Shown: positions 27,041 through 37,567, numbered from the stretch's first letter. The stretch: 64,000 nt of DNA from Montifringilla adamsi (GCA_017590115.1 JAGGNK010008670.1:6071677-6135676), one strand, 5' to 3'. The notes: a model not told the origin generated them from the sequence alone. Program-made: numbers and translations.

Positions 27041-27102
27041 CTTGCGAGCGGCTGCTCCCCCCTTTCCCAGGGAATGGAGGCACGAGGAATTTACCCTGGA
27101 TT
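27041..27102 (-). other. Putative non-coding first exon, minus strand
   Basis: On the minus strand, bases 27046-27041 read CGCAAG and are followed by GTAAGA, a near-perfect splice donor. A TATA box at 27129-27123 places the start around 27102-27098, where the minus strand reads CAATCC, close to the initiator consensus. The exon would be about 62 bases with no ATG, hence 5' untranslated. Translation would begin in a later exon beyond the left edge of the window, since no good exon is visible in 27 kb. The true start could lie further right in the CpG island, which would lengthen the exon. I do not recognise the gene. Confidence 0.55.
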
Positions 27103-27122
27103 GTCTCTCCTCCTCCCGTGTG

Positions 27123-27129
27123 TTTTATA
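27123..27129 (-). promoter_or_regulatory. TATA box, minus strand
   Basis: The minus strand reads TATAAAA with GG immediately before it, a full TATA consensus with G/C-rich flanks. It is 27 bases upstream of the initiator-like A at 27102, the usual spacing. TATA boxes are uncommon in CpG islands, so together with the donor at 27041 this gives a directional signal. Confidence 0.6.
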
Positions 27130-27130
27130 C

Positions 27131-27236
27131 CGCCGCGTGTATATACGCGCACATCCCTGCCTGTGTGAGTGTGTGTGTGTGTACACGCGTATAGTTATCG
27201 ATTATATATATATATACACACACACACATATATTGA
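27131..27236. repeat. Alternating purine-pyrimidine tract (TG/TA/CA)
   Basis: A compound dinucleotide region contains GTGTATATACGCGCAC, a (TG)n run, ACACGCGTAT, a (TA)n run and a (CA)n run in succession. Alternating purine-pyrimidine DNA of this kind favours left-handed Z-DNA. The (TG)n and (CA)n arms about 35 bases apart can also pair as a cruciform. The tract ends next to the TATA box and so forms the proximal upstream region of the minus-strand promoter. Confidence 0.9.
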
Positions 27237-27358
27237 GATTGAGGAGGGATCGGGGCGGAATGTGGGAGCTGTTACTGGGGGAAGGAGCCAAGCGGCGCGG
27301 AGCAGCCGGCGGCCCGCAGACACTCCGGGTGCCCGGCCGCGCCGAAATGGGCGCCGGC

Positions 27359-27402
27359 GGAGGGAAGGGAAGGAAGGGAGGGAAGGAAAGGAGGAAGGGA
27401 AG
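27359..27402. repeat. 44-base homopurine tract
   Basis: The plus strand is purely A and G over 44 bases, built of GGGA and GGAA units with partial mirror symmetry. Such tracts can form triplex H-DNA and are frequent in promoters. It lies about 230-270 bases upstream of the proposed TATA box. Confidence 0.85.
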
Positions 27403-27749
27403 CAGCGGAGCCGGGAGGCGAGGCCAGGCGAGGAGGAGCGGCCCGGCCCGGCCACACAAGCCCAGCGCGGGGGTCGGCGAGGGGGACCCGCTCCCTGACG
27501 GCTGCCCCGCCGCGCCCGGCAGTGCGGGAGGGCGGGCGGCCGCGGGCAAAGGGAGGGAAGCGGAGGGGAGGCCGCCCGGGCACGGCAGGCCCCAGGCCGC
27601 GGAGCTTTTCTAGGAAAGACATTAAACTGCGCTGCCAACAGAGCTTATGTAAATGCAGGATGTAACATGGTGGTTTTGCCTCTCTCCTCGCAGCCCGTCG
27701 CGGTTGGCGATGGCACCTGGCACCGGGATCCAGCCCCGTGCGGGCACCC

Positions 27750-27965
27750 CGCTGCCGCCTCTGCCCTCTCGTTTCATTTAATGAAAATAATCCTCCGCAG
27801 CACTAATTCATGTCCTACCTGGGTGCTGCTCATTTTTACAATTGAAATGCTGTTTGTCATCTATAGGGCCGCATTGTTTGTTTTTGAAAGCGAGCTTTGT
27901 TAATCAAAACCATATTCGTCACCAGGCAGCCCTTACCATCTTAAAATGGTTTTGCAAGAGCATTT
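27750..27965. promoter_or_regulatory. Candidate upstream regulatory element
   Basis: Just outside the CpG island the sequence becomes AT-balanced, free of repeats and homopolymers, and rich in homeodomain-type TAAT/ATTA cores and octamer-like ATTTAATGAAAAT, with isolated CpG kept at 27870, 27890 and 27919. This look is typical of conserved enhancers next to developmental promoters, but that is inference. An ATTAAA on the minus strand near 27780 could alternatively be a polyadenylation signal for the exon candidate at 28.4 kb. Confidence 0.22.
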
Positions 27966-28220
27966 CACACTCTTGGGCGATGGTCCAGCACTCTCATGTC
28001 CGGACATTGGCACCCGTGCAGAGTCCCAATGACCACAAACCCTGCACGGATGCGATGGCAACATCCGATGTTATCCCAGCTTGTTCCAAGGCTCTCCACA
28101 CATCCCAGCCTAGCTCTGGTGCTGCTCAAATAATAGGGCATCCACACCACCACACTCAATTTCAGACCTTGATTTCACTGCAGCTGGCAGTGAATAACGA
28201 GATGGTCATGAATGTAGTGC

Positions 28221-28245
28221 CTTTTTTTTTTTTTTTCTTTTTTTG
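28221..28245 (-). repeat. Poly(A) tract on minus strand
   Basis: On the plus strand a T14 run, a C and a T7 run follow each other. On the minus strand this is an A tail of about 22 bases, which lies 104 bases downstream of the splice donor that ends the exon candidate at 28.4 kb. No AATAAA precedes it at the usual distance, so I cannot show that it is the tail of a retroposed transcript. Confidence 0.7.
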
Positions 28246-28348
28246 TGGACAGAGCATTGCCAGAGAATTATGCTAGTCCTAAGGGAGCATTTCTGGATTT
28301 TACCTTCAGTCTAACACCTGGGATATACCATAGACAGATTTTTCCTAC

Positions 28349-28472
28349 CTGAGCATCATCACACAAGCAGATGGGATCCATCAGCTTCACAAAGCCTTGG
28401 GTAGATCTCTGGGTGTATGATCCTCTCATAGTACACATTTTCTTCAGGGTCAAATGCATGCATTTTTCCTTC
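28349..28472 (-). other. Candidate coding exon D, minus strand, unassigned
   Basis: Read leftwards, an acceptor-like site (TTTTTCTTCATAAAG|G) is followed by 37 open codons ending in TGA at 28361-28359, and 10 bases later by a donor-like CAG|GTAGGA. The frame starts in phase 0 with Glu-Gly-Lys and includes the acidic/aromatic stretch DPEENVYYERIIHPEIYP. First codon positions are G-rich and second positions G-poor, as in real coding DNA. It would follow exon C in phase. I recognise no family. The in-frame stop would make it a terminal exon, or the splice-bounded reading is accidental. Open frames of this length are common by chance. Confidence 0.25.
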
Positions 28473-28479
28473 CTTTATG

Positions 28480-29940
28480 AAGAAAAATATTTAAATACAG
28501 ACCAGAATTATGTAAAGAGACCTAAATCTTTCTAGAAAGCCAGGAAGCATATTTGTAGTTGTAAATCACTTGGTGTCCAGCATTTATTTGTGTAATTGTT
28601 TCGGTGGCCCAAGTGGGCAACTTTCTCTTCTCACTAATGGTGTGTAGGTTGTCTGCTTTAGGTATGTAAAGAGTCAATAATTTTGAACAGTATATCCAGT
28701 CCAGCTCCAAAATTTGCTGAAAGTCAAGAAATTTAAGAGGGGAAGAAAAAGTGGCAAGGCACTCATTAACACGCTCACGCATTATAATCTTAGATCTGTC
28801 CGTGCTTCTAATGGAGTTTGACCTCTTCATACTCTGATTTATTTCCCAGGTGAAAGAAGATAAGCAGTAACAGTGTGTGCAGGAAGGGGACTGGGAATAT
28901 GCACATAGCCTAAGGCAAGAGTAAAGGGAACTCTTCTGGGGGACTGGGGTACAGCAGGGGCCTAAAGAAGGATATGTGAGAAGTCCATGAAATGGGAATG
29001 AGAGGTGTGACGTTCACAAAGCTTGTGTGAGAAACGGGGGAGGGAGAATCCCTGAAGTGTGTGTTGTTTGGCCCTCAGGAACTACAAACAATGTCTTCCC
29101 ATCCATCTGCCGAGCAGCGACAACGTGCTGAGCTGAAGTCATCTGGATGAAGGTTTCCTGGTCTGGTGCTCTCCAAATGTTCAGTCGTGGCTCTGGGGTG
29201 CCAGGCTCTCTTTCATAACATCATGACGTGCTCAACTGGTCAGTTTCCCGGGAAGTTCTGCTCTGCAGGATCTACAAAGTGAATTCTGGAGGATTTGTGC
29301 TTTAATAGTCGTCCCCCATCTGTTTTGTTCTGGTTTCCCTTTTTTCACACCCCGCAGGACTGCACAAAGGCCTCTCACTCTCGGTGATGAGCTTTAGCCT
29401 TTGCAGTTCTCTTGCCCAAATGTGCAGCTGGATTCAGCGCTACAGGGGACAGTTCCAGAGCGTATGGGAAGGAGGCTCTCTCTCTCAGAGGTTTCCAAGA
29501 ACGGATGTTGGGTAACACGGGGCAGTTGAGCAGGTTGTGGTTTACAGCAGATTGTTCAGTGAGTGAGCTGAGCTCAGGGAGTTGGCTTTGCCTTCTGGGA
29601 GAGCCACTTCTAAACAATACCTCTTGTTACACTTCCCAAAGTAGCAAGAAAGATTGGACAAAACCCTAACTTTCAGATGTATAACTGGAGCAGAACTGAG
29701 GTCTTGGTTCATCTGTGAATAAAAGCATGCTAATGAAGTTCTTCAGCGACAACTGCTCACGGCCAGTGGCTCCATCATCCCAGTGACTGGAAAGTCTTCT
29801 CATGCCCATATTTTTAAGACGCATCCTTAAAATAGTTGAAATTACTTGTAACAGGGAATGCTCGGCCTACCAAGCACATATAAGCAAATATTTGCAATAA
29901 CTGGCCCAGTGTTTGCACAGCACCAAGCACACTGCCTGGA
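28480..29940. other. Gene-free stretch upstream of CpG island
   Basis: A 102-codon minus-strand frame spans 28830-28522 with an acceptor-like TTGACTTTCAG inside it; the sequence is AT-rich and I do not consider it coding. No repeat ends are recognisable. The rest is unique sequence. Confidence 0.45.
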
Positions 29941-29947
29941 CTCCATA

Positions 29948-30100
29948 AATAATAATACTTGGCACTTGCAGAGTGGTTTCCATTTTCAAAGCACTTTAGT
30001 CATAACCCTTGACACCTATATGGCCTTTTACATCTTTACAAGAATTAATTAATCCTCACAATGCCCTGTGAGGTAGGTATGCACTACAATAATAACAATA
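29948..30100 (+). mobile_element. CORE-SINE/MIR-like relic
   Basis: The segment holds, in order, an AATAATAATACTTGGCAC-type start, TTTTCAAAGCACTTTA, and then TTAATCCTCACAATGCCCTG followed by TGAGGTAGGTAT. These are the landmarks of the amniote MIR/CORE-SINE consensus in the same order and orientation. It is a decayed fragment without the tRNA-like head or target duplications. In birds such copies are old and few. Confidence 0.55.
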
Positions 30101-30109
30101 ACAACAATT

Positions 30110-32700
30110 AATAATTCATGCATTCTACTCAAAAATCACTTCAGGGATTAAAATGCATCTGTAATACTTGGGGTTTATTAACATTTTCCAGCAAATAATA
30201 AAACCCATGCTATTGTGTTAAATCTATATAATATCTCTCCATAAATCTTGTGCAGATTGGAGCGAGACTGAAGGCACAGCGAGGCACCAGCACATCAGCA
30301 GGAAGCAGATGGCTGGCTCCAGAAAAGTTCAAGCCCAGTCCACACACAATCCAGGTGCCAGAGCGGAGCTCGCCACGCACGGCAGCGCGTAAATAAGTAG
30401 CAGCGAAGCAGGAAGGCTCTTTGTTCATTTTTAGCTCGTGTTGATGCAGGGGCTCCCCCAGGCTGGGCGTGCGTGACCCCATCCTGCACAAGCACAGCAC
30501 CAGGAGGGTGCAGGCGCTCCTGGCTGAGGCAGGGCAGTGACTCAGCACCGCGCCAGCGACACGGAGCGCAGGGAGGAGCCTGGACAGCACCAGGCAAACA
30601 CTTTCCATCCGCACTTTCCCTCGTAAAAATTACCATAGTGCCTTTGATATGCAGGCAAGCCCCAGTTAAACCTGATATTTAAACCAGCGGGACTTAAACC
30701 CTGTTGATTTAAACAGAAGAACCATCAGGCTCCCACGGGGCTGCTCCAGGCTTGGCAGGGCAGCGGGGGGACCGGGCTCCCCACACGGAGGGATCCCCTA
30801 CAAAGATGCTTTTGTCACTTTGCATCCCAAAGTGGATTAATGAGAACCACAAGGGCACTTCAATCCTAATGAGCAGGTACACCCACACCCCAGCAATTCC
30901 ACCAAGACTTCCACTGGATTGGAAGCACTGAACAGTTCGGCCTAGAGGCCTTCATACTCTTAAGACCTTTTGTTTCCCCCTTAATTTGAGGGAGATATCA
31001 ACTAAGAAAAAATTCCCAAACCTTTTAAATTATTTGTCTTTTTGTTGTGCATACTGAGAAAGGAAATGGAGGTTCACTGGTTTGAAGGCAGTGGTTTTAT
31101 TCCTTTTGAGGCTGCTGACAATGACTCTTTGCAGGAGAGGACATGCTGGAAAAGGGCTTCTTGCTGAACAGGGAGCATCTTCTGCCTCACCTTAGCATAA
31201 ATTTATTGGTGATTCATCATTTATTGATCATATATGGTAAAAAATGTCTAACACTGGTCATCAACATACCAGTACCACTAGTTTCATCAGTTGCTTTAAA
31301 GCACACACATGGATAACCATGAGATCTACAGGGAGACCTCCTGGGACTCCTCCAGGGAGGAGTCAATCCAAAAACAATCATCTCTTTGATACACTTCCCA
31401 GATCGATTTGGGAGGCTTCTGCTTCCCAGAATAAACAGCAGGAGCAGAGGAACAGCATGACCAGGTGAACAGCCCCTCATTCACAGGCAGCTGATGAACT
31501 GTGTGATCCAAAGCCATGAAGTGGTTCTTTCAGAAGTTTCAGGACACGAGTTGCGCTGCTCAGAGCATGTTCAGCTCTCACTCGGTGTTCAGGCATGTGA
31601 ATTGTTCAGCACCTTCCTGGCGCCCAGAGCTTCTGCTGGACACGGCTGCTGGCCCCAGGGACAATTTCACATTGCTATTTTCAAAATCTACCACAGGGCC
31701 CCAAGAAATAGTACAGATGAACAAGGTCAGGACTGCTGCAGGATGGGGATGCCTACCAAACAGCCTGGCCTCACTGTTTTATTGCTGCTGACCTCCCACC
31801 CAGAGGCCCATCATTCCCTGTAAGAGAAACACAGATGTGTGTGTGAACATGTCACACCAAGGAGAGCTTCCAGATCAGTGCCAGAGGAACAGATTTTTAA
31901 AGGAAAAGAAGAGATGCACACTGCCTGAGCTCCTTCAAGCACCCTGCACCAGATTCCTGCACCTTGCCTTCTACTGGGCCACATGGTCCCTTTTTATTTT
32001 TGGAGAGGAAAACCAGTGGGTTTGTTGCTGCAGCCCCAGGGCCTTCCTGTCCATGGGGCAGAGAATGTCCCTGCGCACCTGAGCTCCCACTGTGGTTCCT
32101 GGCACAAGAGGGAGGACAAAATAAAAGCTGAATGTCATCCCTCACTATCCACAACCATCCCCAGGAGGATTGGTGGAGGTTTCACACAGAAAAATGAGTG
32201 AACAGCCTGGAAAGGTGCTGATACAGACCTCACTCTGGGAAGTGACACACACTGACCTCAGTGGGTTTAGTTATTGCAGGTGCAGCACTGTAGCTTCAGT
32301 GTGAACTGGGGTTGTTACATGGGAACAAATTTGTGTTTTGGCTTTACTAATTTGCTAAGGATTGGGTTTTTTTGTTTTGTTTTGGTAGATTTTTTTTTTG
32401 TTGTTGTTGTTTTGGGTTGTTTTGCATATGTAAATATTACATTTTTTAAGATGGAAAGAAAATGTTACTTCTCAGACAGAAACACTGAAGAGGCCCCTGT
32501 TAACGCTGAGGTTGTGGCAAAACTCCCTTCACAGCAGGCATGTAACTCAGATGTTGGGTCCTACAGTGGCTGAGCAAATCCAAACTTGTTTTATTTTAAC
32601 ACAGTTACGAAAAAGGGTGTGTCCCAGCTGCTCTGGCATACCTCTGAAGTTTCAAGCAAGACATATCTGGTCCTCGTAGGAGATCAAACAGATTATCTCA
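30110..32700. other. Gene-free stretch
   Basis: This is unique sequence with a small CpG-containing patch at 30250-30600, for which overlapping frames exist on both strands. The plus strand is T/G-rich at 32355-32420 with runs of T and GTTGTT units. No exon can be supported. Confidence 0.45.
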
Positions 32701-32837
32701 CAGGCTCAGGATGTGGTTGCAAAAAATTCAGCCTTGTAAGCGTCATAGTGAATCATAATGTAATCTACATTACTGGGTGTAATTACTGCAGAGTAAATAA
32801 AGGCACAAGTACAAAAGGTATAATATTTGTTATTTAC

Positions 32838-32895
32838 CTTGATCTCTGTCACATACTGTTTTAATATTTCCTGTGAGTCCAAGAATCCAGCCAAC
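32838..32895 (-). other. Candidate coding exon C, minus strand, unassigned
   Basis: Read leftwards, AATCTCCTTCAG|G is a usable acceptor and ATCAAG|GTAAAT a usable donor, enclosing 58 bases. After one leading base the frame is open for 19 codons (Leu-Ala-Gly-Phe-Leu-Asp-Ser-Gln to Glu-Ile-Lys) with G-poor second positions. It begins needing one base from the previous exon, and exon B ends with two left over. It ends in phase 0, where exon D begins. The three-way phase match is suggestive. The exon is short, however, and the segment could equally be a non-coding AT-rich accident. No family is recognised. Confidence 0.22.
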
Positions 32896-32899
32896 CTGA

Positions 32900-34145
32900 A
32901 GGAGATTTCTCTTTCTTGCCCATACTTAAACCCTGTTTTCTTTCATTATACCAACATTGTTCTGGTTTTTATGTGAGGGGAGGACAGAGCCAGGACTGAT
33001 TCTCTCCCTAATCAGAGTCCTGAAAGACTCCTCATGTGGCCTTCAACAAGCAGTTTATTATCAGGGCATGAGCTTCTATCTATAGAAAGAGAGGACTAAC
33101 ACAGATACTAATGGTGATTATATTATTGTTAACACATAATTATCTATCTCACAAGAAATTTGGGAGGGTAAATTAATGTTTATGAAGCATTTTTAAGACG
33201 ATAATGTTATTTATGTGAGGGCTATACATTATGCCTGGAGGACAGCAGTTGTTGAAAACCAACCCCTAATTAGGTTTTGCTAATGAAGGTGTCAAAAAAG
33301 TGTAGAAAAAAATATCAATAGGTACACTTGAACTGGTTTTATTTCTTAAATTATTTGCATCAGCTGCTTTCTTGTAGACAGATATGCTATATCCACTCAT
33401 ACCAGATGTTAAACATTGTTTTCTAGCATATTAAGCATAAAATGAATGATGAAGGTGGCAGTGCCAAAGCACACCCTGCACTATGTTATTAGACAACTTG
33501 CTCCAGTGATTAAAGCCCTTGAAGTCAATAGAGGTTTTGTAGTTGTTGGGTTGTTTTTGTTTCCCCACCCCGCTGGGCAAGGATTCCATCCTGGATCTCC
33601 AGCCTTGTCTTTCACTGCACATCACTGATGTGCTTAACACTCAATTAAAGCACACCCAGGATTTATTCCACTCAATCCCTTAGCAAGGGTGACTGCAGGT
33701 ACTCAGAGGGAACTGACAGCAGCATAAGCCCAGCCAAAAGGATGACTTCACTGGGGCTTGCCATATTCCCTCTTTTTTCAGTCAATTATCTACATTTTAT
33801 TGAACATCCATTTCTTTCAGTTTTATTCTTGAGGACTTCTGATAAGGTATCAAACTTCCCCAAGCCAGCTGTAATCTTCACCCCCTCCCTAGGACAGTAA
33901 CTGTGAGTGGCTGCAGTAGATTAAGCAGCACATTCCCACAAAACATTTCCAATATGAGACCAAATTTTATGAGCTGTGCGAGCATCCTGTGTAACGTTCC
34001 TAGCAGGTACATAAAACACTTTGGGGTATGTGCAAAAAGAAAGATCAGACTGGGTAGAGCAGTGCATTTAGGAATAGCTGTCAATATTTCACAGTGCTTG
34101 ATGTGTGCCATACACATACAGTGCTTGATATGAGACCAAAACGTT
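32900..34145. other. Gene-free stretch
   Basis: Unique AT-rich sequence. I see no exon, repeat end or structured RNA. Confidence 0.5.
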
Positions 34146-34146
34146 C

Positions 34147-34360
34147 ACACACACACACAAAAAAAAAAAAAGAAAAAAAAAACCACACAAAAAAAAAAAA
34201 ACAAAAAAAACCAAAAAAAAAAAAAAAAACCCACAAAAAAAAAAAAAAAAAAAAACCCACAAAAAAAAAAAAAAAAAAAAACCAAAAAACCCCAACAACA
34301 ACAACAAAACAAAAACAAAACACCCAAAAAAACCAACAACAACAAAAAAAACCAACCCAA
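34147..34360 (+). repeat. Long A-rich low-complexity tract
   Basis: A short (CA)n run leads into about 200 bases that are almost only A, broken by CC, CCC, CACA and later CAA CAA units. It is by far the largest simple tract in the window. Long reading frames of Lys on one strand and Phe on the other are by-products. It could be an expanded A tail of a retroposon whose body has decayed, or slippage of a (CA)/(A) microsatellite. Its assembled length should be regarded as uncertain. Confidence 0.9.
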
Positions 34361-34364
34361 TTCT

Positions 34365-35565
34365 CACAGTGGAAGAATGAACTGAGAATTATTTCCTCAG
34401 CTGAGCCAATATTTCCTACAACATGGCTTTCTGTGAGTCAGCCTTTTTGTGCCATGGAACTTAAAATAGCAAAAGTGAGATAACAGTAGGCTTGTTGGAA
34501 ATAGAAATTTTCAAGGGATACAAGCAAACACACAGAAAAAAAACCAACTTTTGGACCTAGAGAGTGGTGATGAGCATGGTGGTGATCTGCTGGTAATAGA
34601 TTACTGCAAGAATATATCAAATAATCCTAAAAAAAAGTGACATTTATCTGAGATTGTAAAACATGGAGAATCCCAGGTATGTGGGAAGCACACCACAGGG
34701 ATTTCAGCCACGCCCCAATCCTCCTGCAGCACTCAGGGCAGAGAGCACAGCTCCCTGAGTTGTCTTTCTCACTCTTTGATAAGCAGGAGTGGTTTCATCC
34801 CAACCCCAGCACATCTTTTAATTTTGCTTACACTGCTGAGAAGCCCTGGGCCAGCAGAGAGGAACCTAAGGCAAATTCCACACTGATTCCACATAGTTCA
34901 GGACATGACTCAATATTTCTAGAGGCAGAGTGAAGCAGGGCATGGGCCAGCAATTATGCAGACTTGTTGGCCACATACACATCAGTGGTTCTTCAAGGGC
35001 TGTACCTGCCAGAAATGAGTTTAAAGCACAAATGAAATGCATGTCCCTCCAAACCCATCACCTTCCCTGTTTGCTTACATGATGTGCAGTGCACCCACGT
35101 AGAGAATTCCTACTGGGAGCAAAGATCATGCACCACTGGTAATTCTGCACTGTCAATTAGAAGTGATTAACAGGCAGAAGGGGTGGAGCCCCACTGTGGC
35201 CTGTATGAAAATTAAGATTGTTAAAATGTACCCAAAAATAAAAAAGGCACCTCCATACACCTCAGGTCTTGGCATAGTTGGGATTGTCTCTTTCCTTACT
35301 GGCTTCATGAAGTCTCCTCTAGAAGTGTCCTGTCCACCTCAGATTTCATCTGCTCGCTCATGGTCCATATGGATAAACTCCCTCCATTCCTCTGTATTTA
35401 GGTTCAATATGTAACATTTGCTAACTTAATTGGCCCTGGGGCGTTTTGCAAAGAAGTGTCCCCACACAGATCCATGGCATTTGTCTTTTATTTTTAATTT
35501 CTTCCTATCAAACACAAGTCCTGTTCACAAGGCACCAGGCAGAGGCAGCTGCAGCAGATGTGTAA
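34365..35565. other. Gene-free stretch
   Basis: Unique sequence, with no exon or transposon recognised. Confidence 0.5.
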
Positions 35566-35569
35566 TGTA

Positions 35570-35665
35570 AGCAAAGCAAGCTGAGGCACAGATACTGCCT
35601 GGATTTACACAGCAGGTTATTTTTAAAGCTGAGAGCAAAACCTCCATCTCCTGAGCCTTGTTGGG
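35570..35665 (+). mobile_element. MIR-like SINE relic, 3' half
   Basis: CTGAGGCACAGA is followed by TTTACACAGCAGGTTA, GAGAGCAAAACC and TCTCCTGAGCC. This is the order found in the second half of MIR/CORE-SINE consensus sequences (pre-tail region with ACACAGCAGGT and CTCCTGAGCC). The match is imperfect and no ends are visible, so this is a fragment. Confidence 0.45.
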
Positions 35666-35669
35666 GGAA

Positions 35670-37380
35670 GGCTCACTCCATCCAGGCTGTGTCTCAGTAC
35701 TGAGACCCAGAGTTTCCATGCAAGCACCTTCCTCCCCTTCATCACTCAGGAATTTTTATTTTAAAAAGTCTCCTAGGACATAAAAAACTTTTCATTTCCC
35801 ACATCCTGTCATTAAGCAGCTGTACTGCAAACAATGAATGATGACAAACCAAAGCAACAGTTTTAACTGAAGCAGGATTACACTTGGCATCACTATTTGT
35901 TATGTGGCTTACTGGACAGCAAGACAAATGTGTGCTTCTGCTGCCCTTTCCTGCTGCCAGCTCCATCCCCTATTAATACATAATGGCACGATTGGAGAAA
36001 ACACCACAGCAGAAATAGCTGCAGGATGAGACCCCAAAAATCAAATGATGTCTGGGCCAGCAAGGGCTGGGAGTCTGCAGTCTTGGACAAGACCCTTGGT
36101 TCCTCTGGGCTGAGCTCTCACCTCTGGCACTGACTCAGTGGCTATCTGATGCTTCAGAAGGAAGAAAAAGATTTGGACAAGCCTTCTGGTCCGTGGTGCC
36201 CTCATACACACACACACAGGGAGACAGCTGTCCTGACCTGGGGAAGCAGCTCACCAGAGAATTTTAACCAAAATCCTGCTCCCTTGCACTGGATTATTCT
36301 TCACTGAGTAAGGTGAAAACATAACCAACCCACGCCTGATTAATTATCAGACAGTACTTGCAGAGGTTTTAGTAATATCACACTTTGCTCGTGCATCCTC
36401 CAAAGCCTGGCTGGTAATGATGATATATGGCTGGTAGCAGAAATGCATTTTGGAAACTGGAGGTACAGAAAGATTTGCCGAGGAGGCTGCCAGGGTTACA
36501 CAAATGGATGTTGATGTATAATCACATAATCCTGCACCAACGTGGCACTTGTGAAACCAGAGGCTCAAATCGCTGCACCCAGCAGGGCACAGAGCTCCCT
36601 CCCAAGCAGGAGGGATGGCAGCCCCCGTGCAGGGCGTGTGAGCCCTTCTGAGGGGTCACTCCAGCCTACACAGGCAGGACCCTGCTCATGCCACCCCCTC
36701 GCCAGCACAATCTCAGGCACGCTGTCACCCAGGACCCCCTCAGGGGTCACAGCCAGGGGTAGGACAGACCCTGCACATAAAAAGCAACATTGAGCAATGT
36801 CTGCTTGGAATCGTTCTTGGGTCCTTCTGGGCCATCTCTCCGTGCAAACACAAGACTGTTCAGCCCAGGTCACATCCGCAGTCGATCAGGAGTCAATGGG
36901 ATCATTCATGTCCCAAAAACCCTGCGCACATGCAAATTGTTCCTTTGGCAGTAGCCTGGAGTGACACTCCCAGCCCCTGTCATTGCAGCATTCACACTGT
37001 TCCACCTCAGTGAGGTCCACAGCCCTTGGGTAAACATAAATAAAGGCAACATTATGGCCCCATTGCGAGTCCAAGGTTGCAAATGGTATTTCTATTTACT
37101 ATTGAGCATCTCTTTATTCATCAGATACATTAGAAAATCCATTAAAGAAGAAATTAGGGATCTAATGACCTGCAGAGTCATTCGAACCCAGTGTTTCAGA
37201 TACAGGCATCAAATATAGCTCAGTGCCTGCATCTCCTCTTGGCTGATGACTCACTGGAGGTGGGAGCAGCCTGATGAGACAGCCTTACTCACCCTCCACA
37301 CCGGGAACAGGCTGGGAGCACTCACGGCCTGGAGCCATCACAGCTGCCCCGCGAGCAGGAGAGGCCACGGGGCTGTGCCA
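35670..37380. other. Gene-free stretch
   Basis: Mixed unique sequence with a short (CA)6 at about 36207. No exon is supported. Short overlapping frames at 36430-36870 arise from a GC-elevated patch. Confidence 0.45.
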
Positions 37381-37492
37381 TGGGCAGACAGGGAGCAGGA
37401 TGAGGGCAGAGAGAGCAGGGAGAGCAGTGAGGGCAGAGAGGGCAGTAGGGGCAGAGAGGGCATAGAGGGCAGTATGGGCAGACAGCTGTCCA
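37381..37492. repeat. Degenerate GGGCAGAGA tandem repeat
   Basis: Units of about 9 and 18 bases built on GGGCAGAGAGGGCAGTA are repeated with substitutions over about 110 bases. The plus strand is nearly all purine apart from the C of each GCAG and an occasional T. Confidence 0.85.
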
Positions 37493-37567
37493 TTCACAGT
37501 CAAACTGCTGGGAACTGGGGCGGCTGGGAAGGAAAGAACAGCGTGGATGGCTGTGGGATGGCTCTGA

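Larger units (their letters stand above)
26560..27640. promoter_or_regulatory. CpG island promoter region
   Basis: GC content jumps abruptly and CpG becomes frequent over about 1.1 kb, in contrast to the AT-rich DNA on both sides. Such islands mark vertebrate promoters. The minus strand carries a TATA box at 27123-27129, an initiator-like start near 27102 and a consensus splice donor after 27041, so transcription leftwards is favoured. Several stop-poor frames cross the island on both strands (up to 184 codons) and I treat them as composition artefacts. Whether a rightward transcript also starts here cannot be told from sequence. Confidence 0.85.

Noticed and set aside
26640..27194. 184-codon plus-strand open frame in the first CpG island, with a 140-codon minus-strand frame opposite
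   Set aside because: Both strands are open over the same G/C-run DNA; the translations are Pro/Gly/Arg runs that cross the promoter and the splice donor.
27074..27638. 179-codon plus and 147-codon minus frames
   Set aside because: They run through dinucleotide and homopurine repeats in the island and contain repeat-encoded low-complexity residues only.
28522..28830. 102-codon minus-strand frame beside exon candidate D
   Set aside because: AT-rich with no codon bias, and its downstream end has no donor that would join it to D in frame.
34081..34483. Lys-rich plus frame and Phe-rich minus frames
   Set aside because: Direct translation of the A-rich tract.
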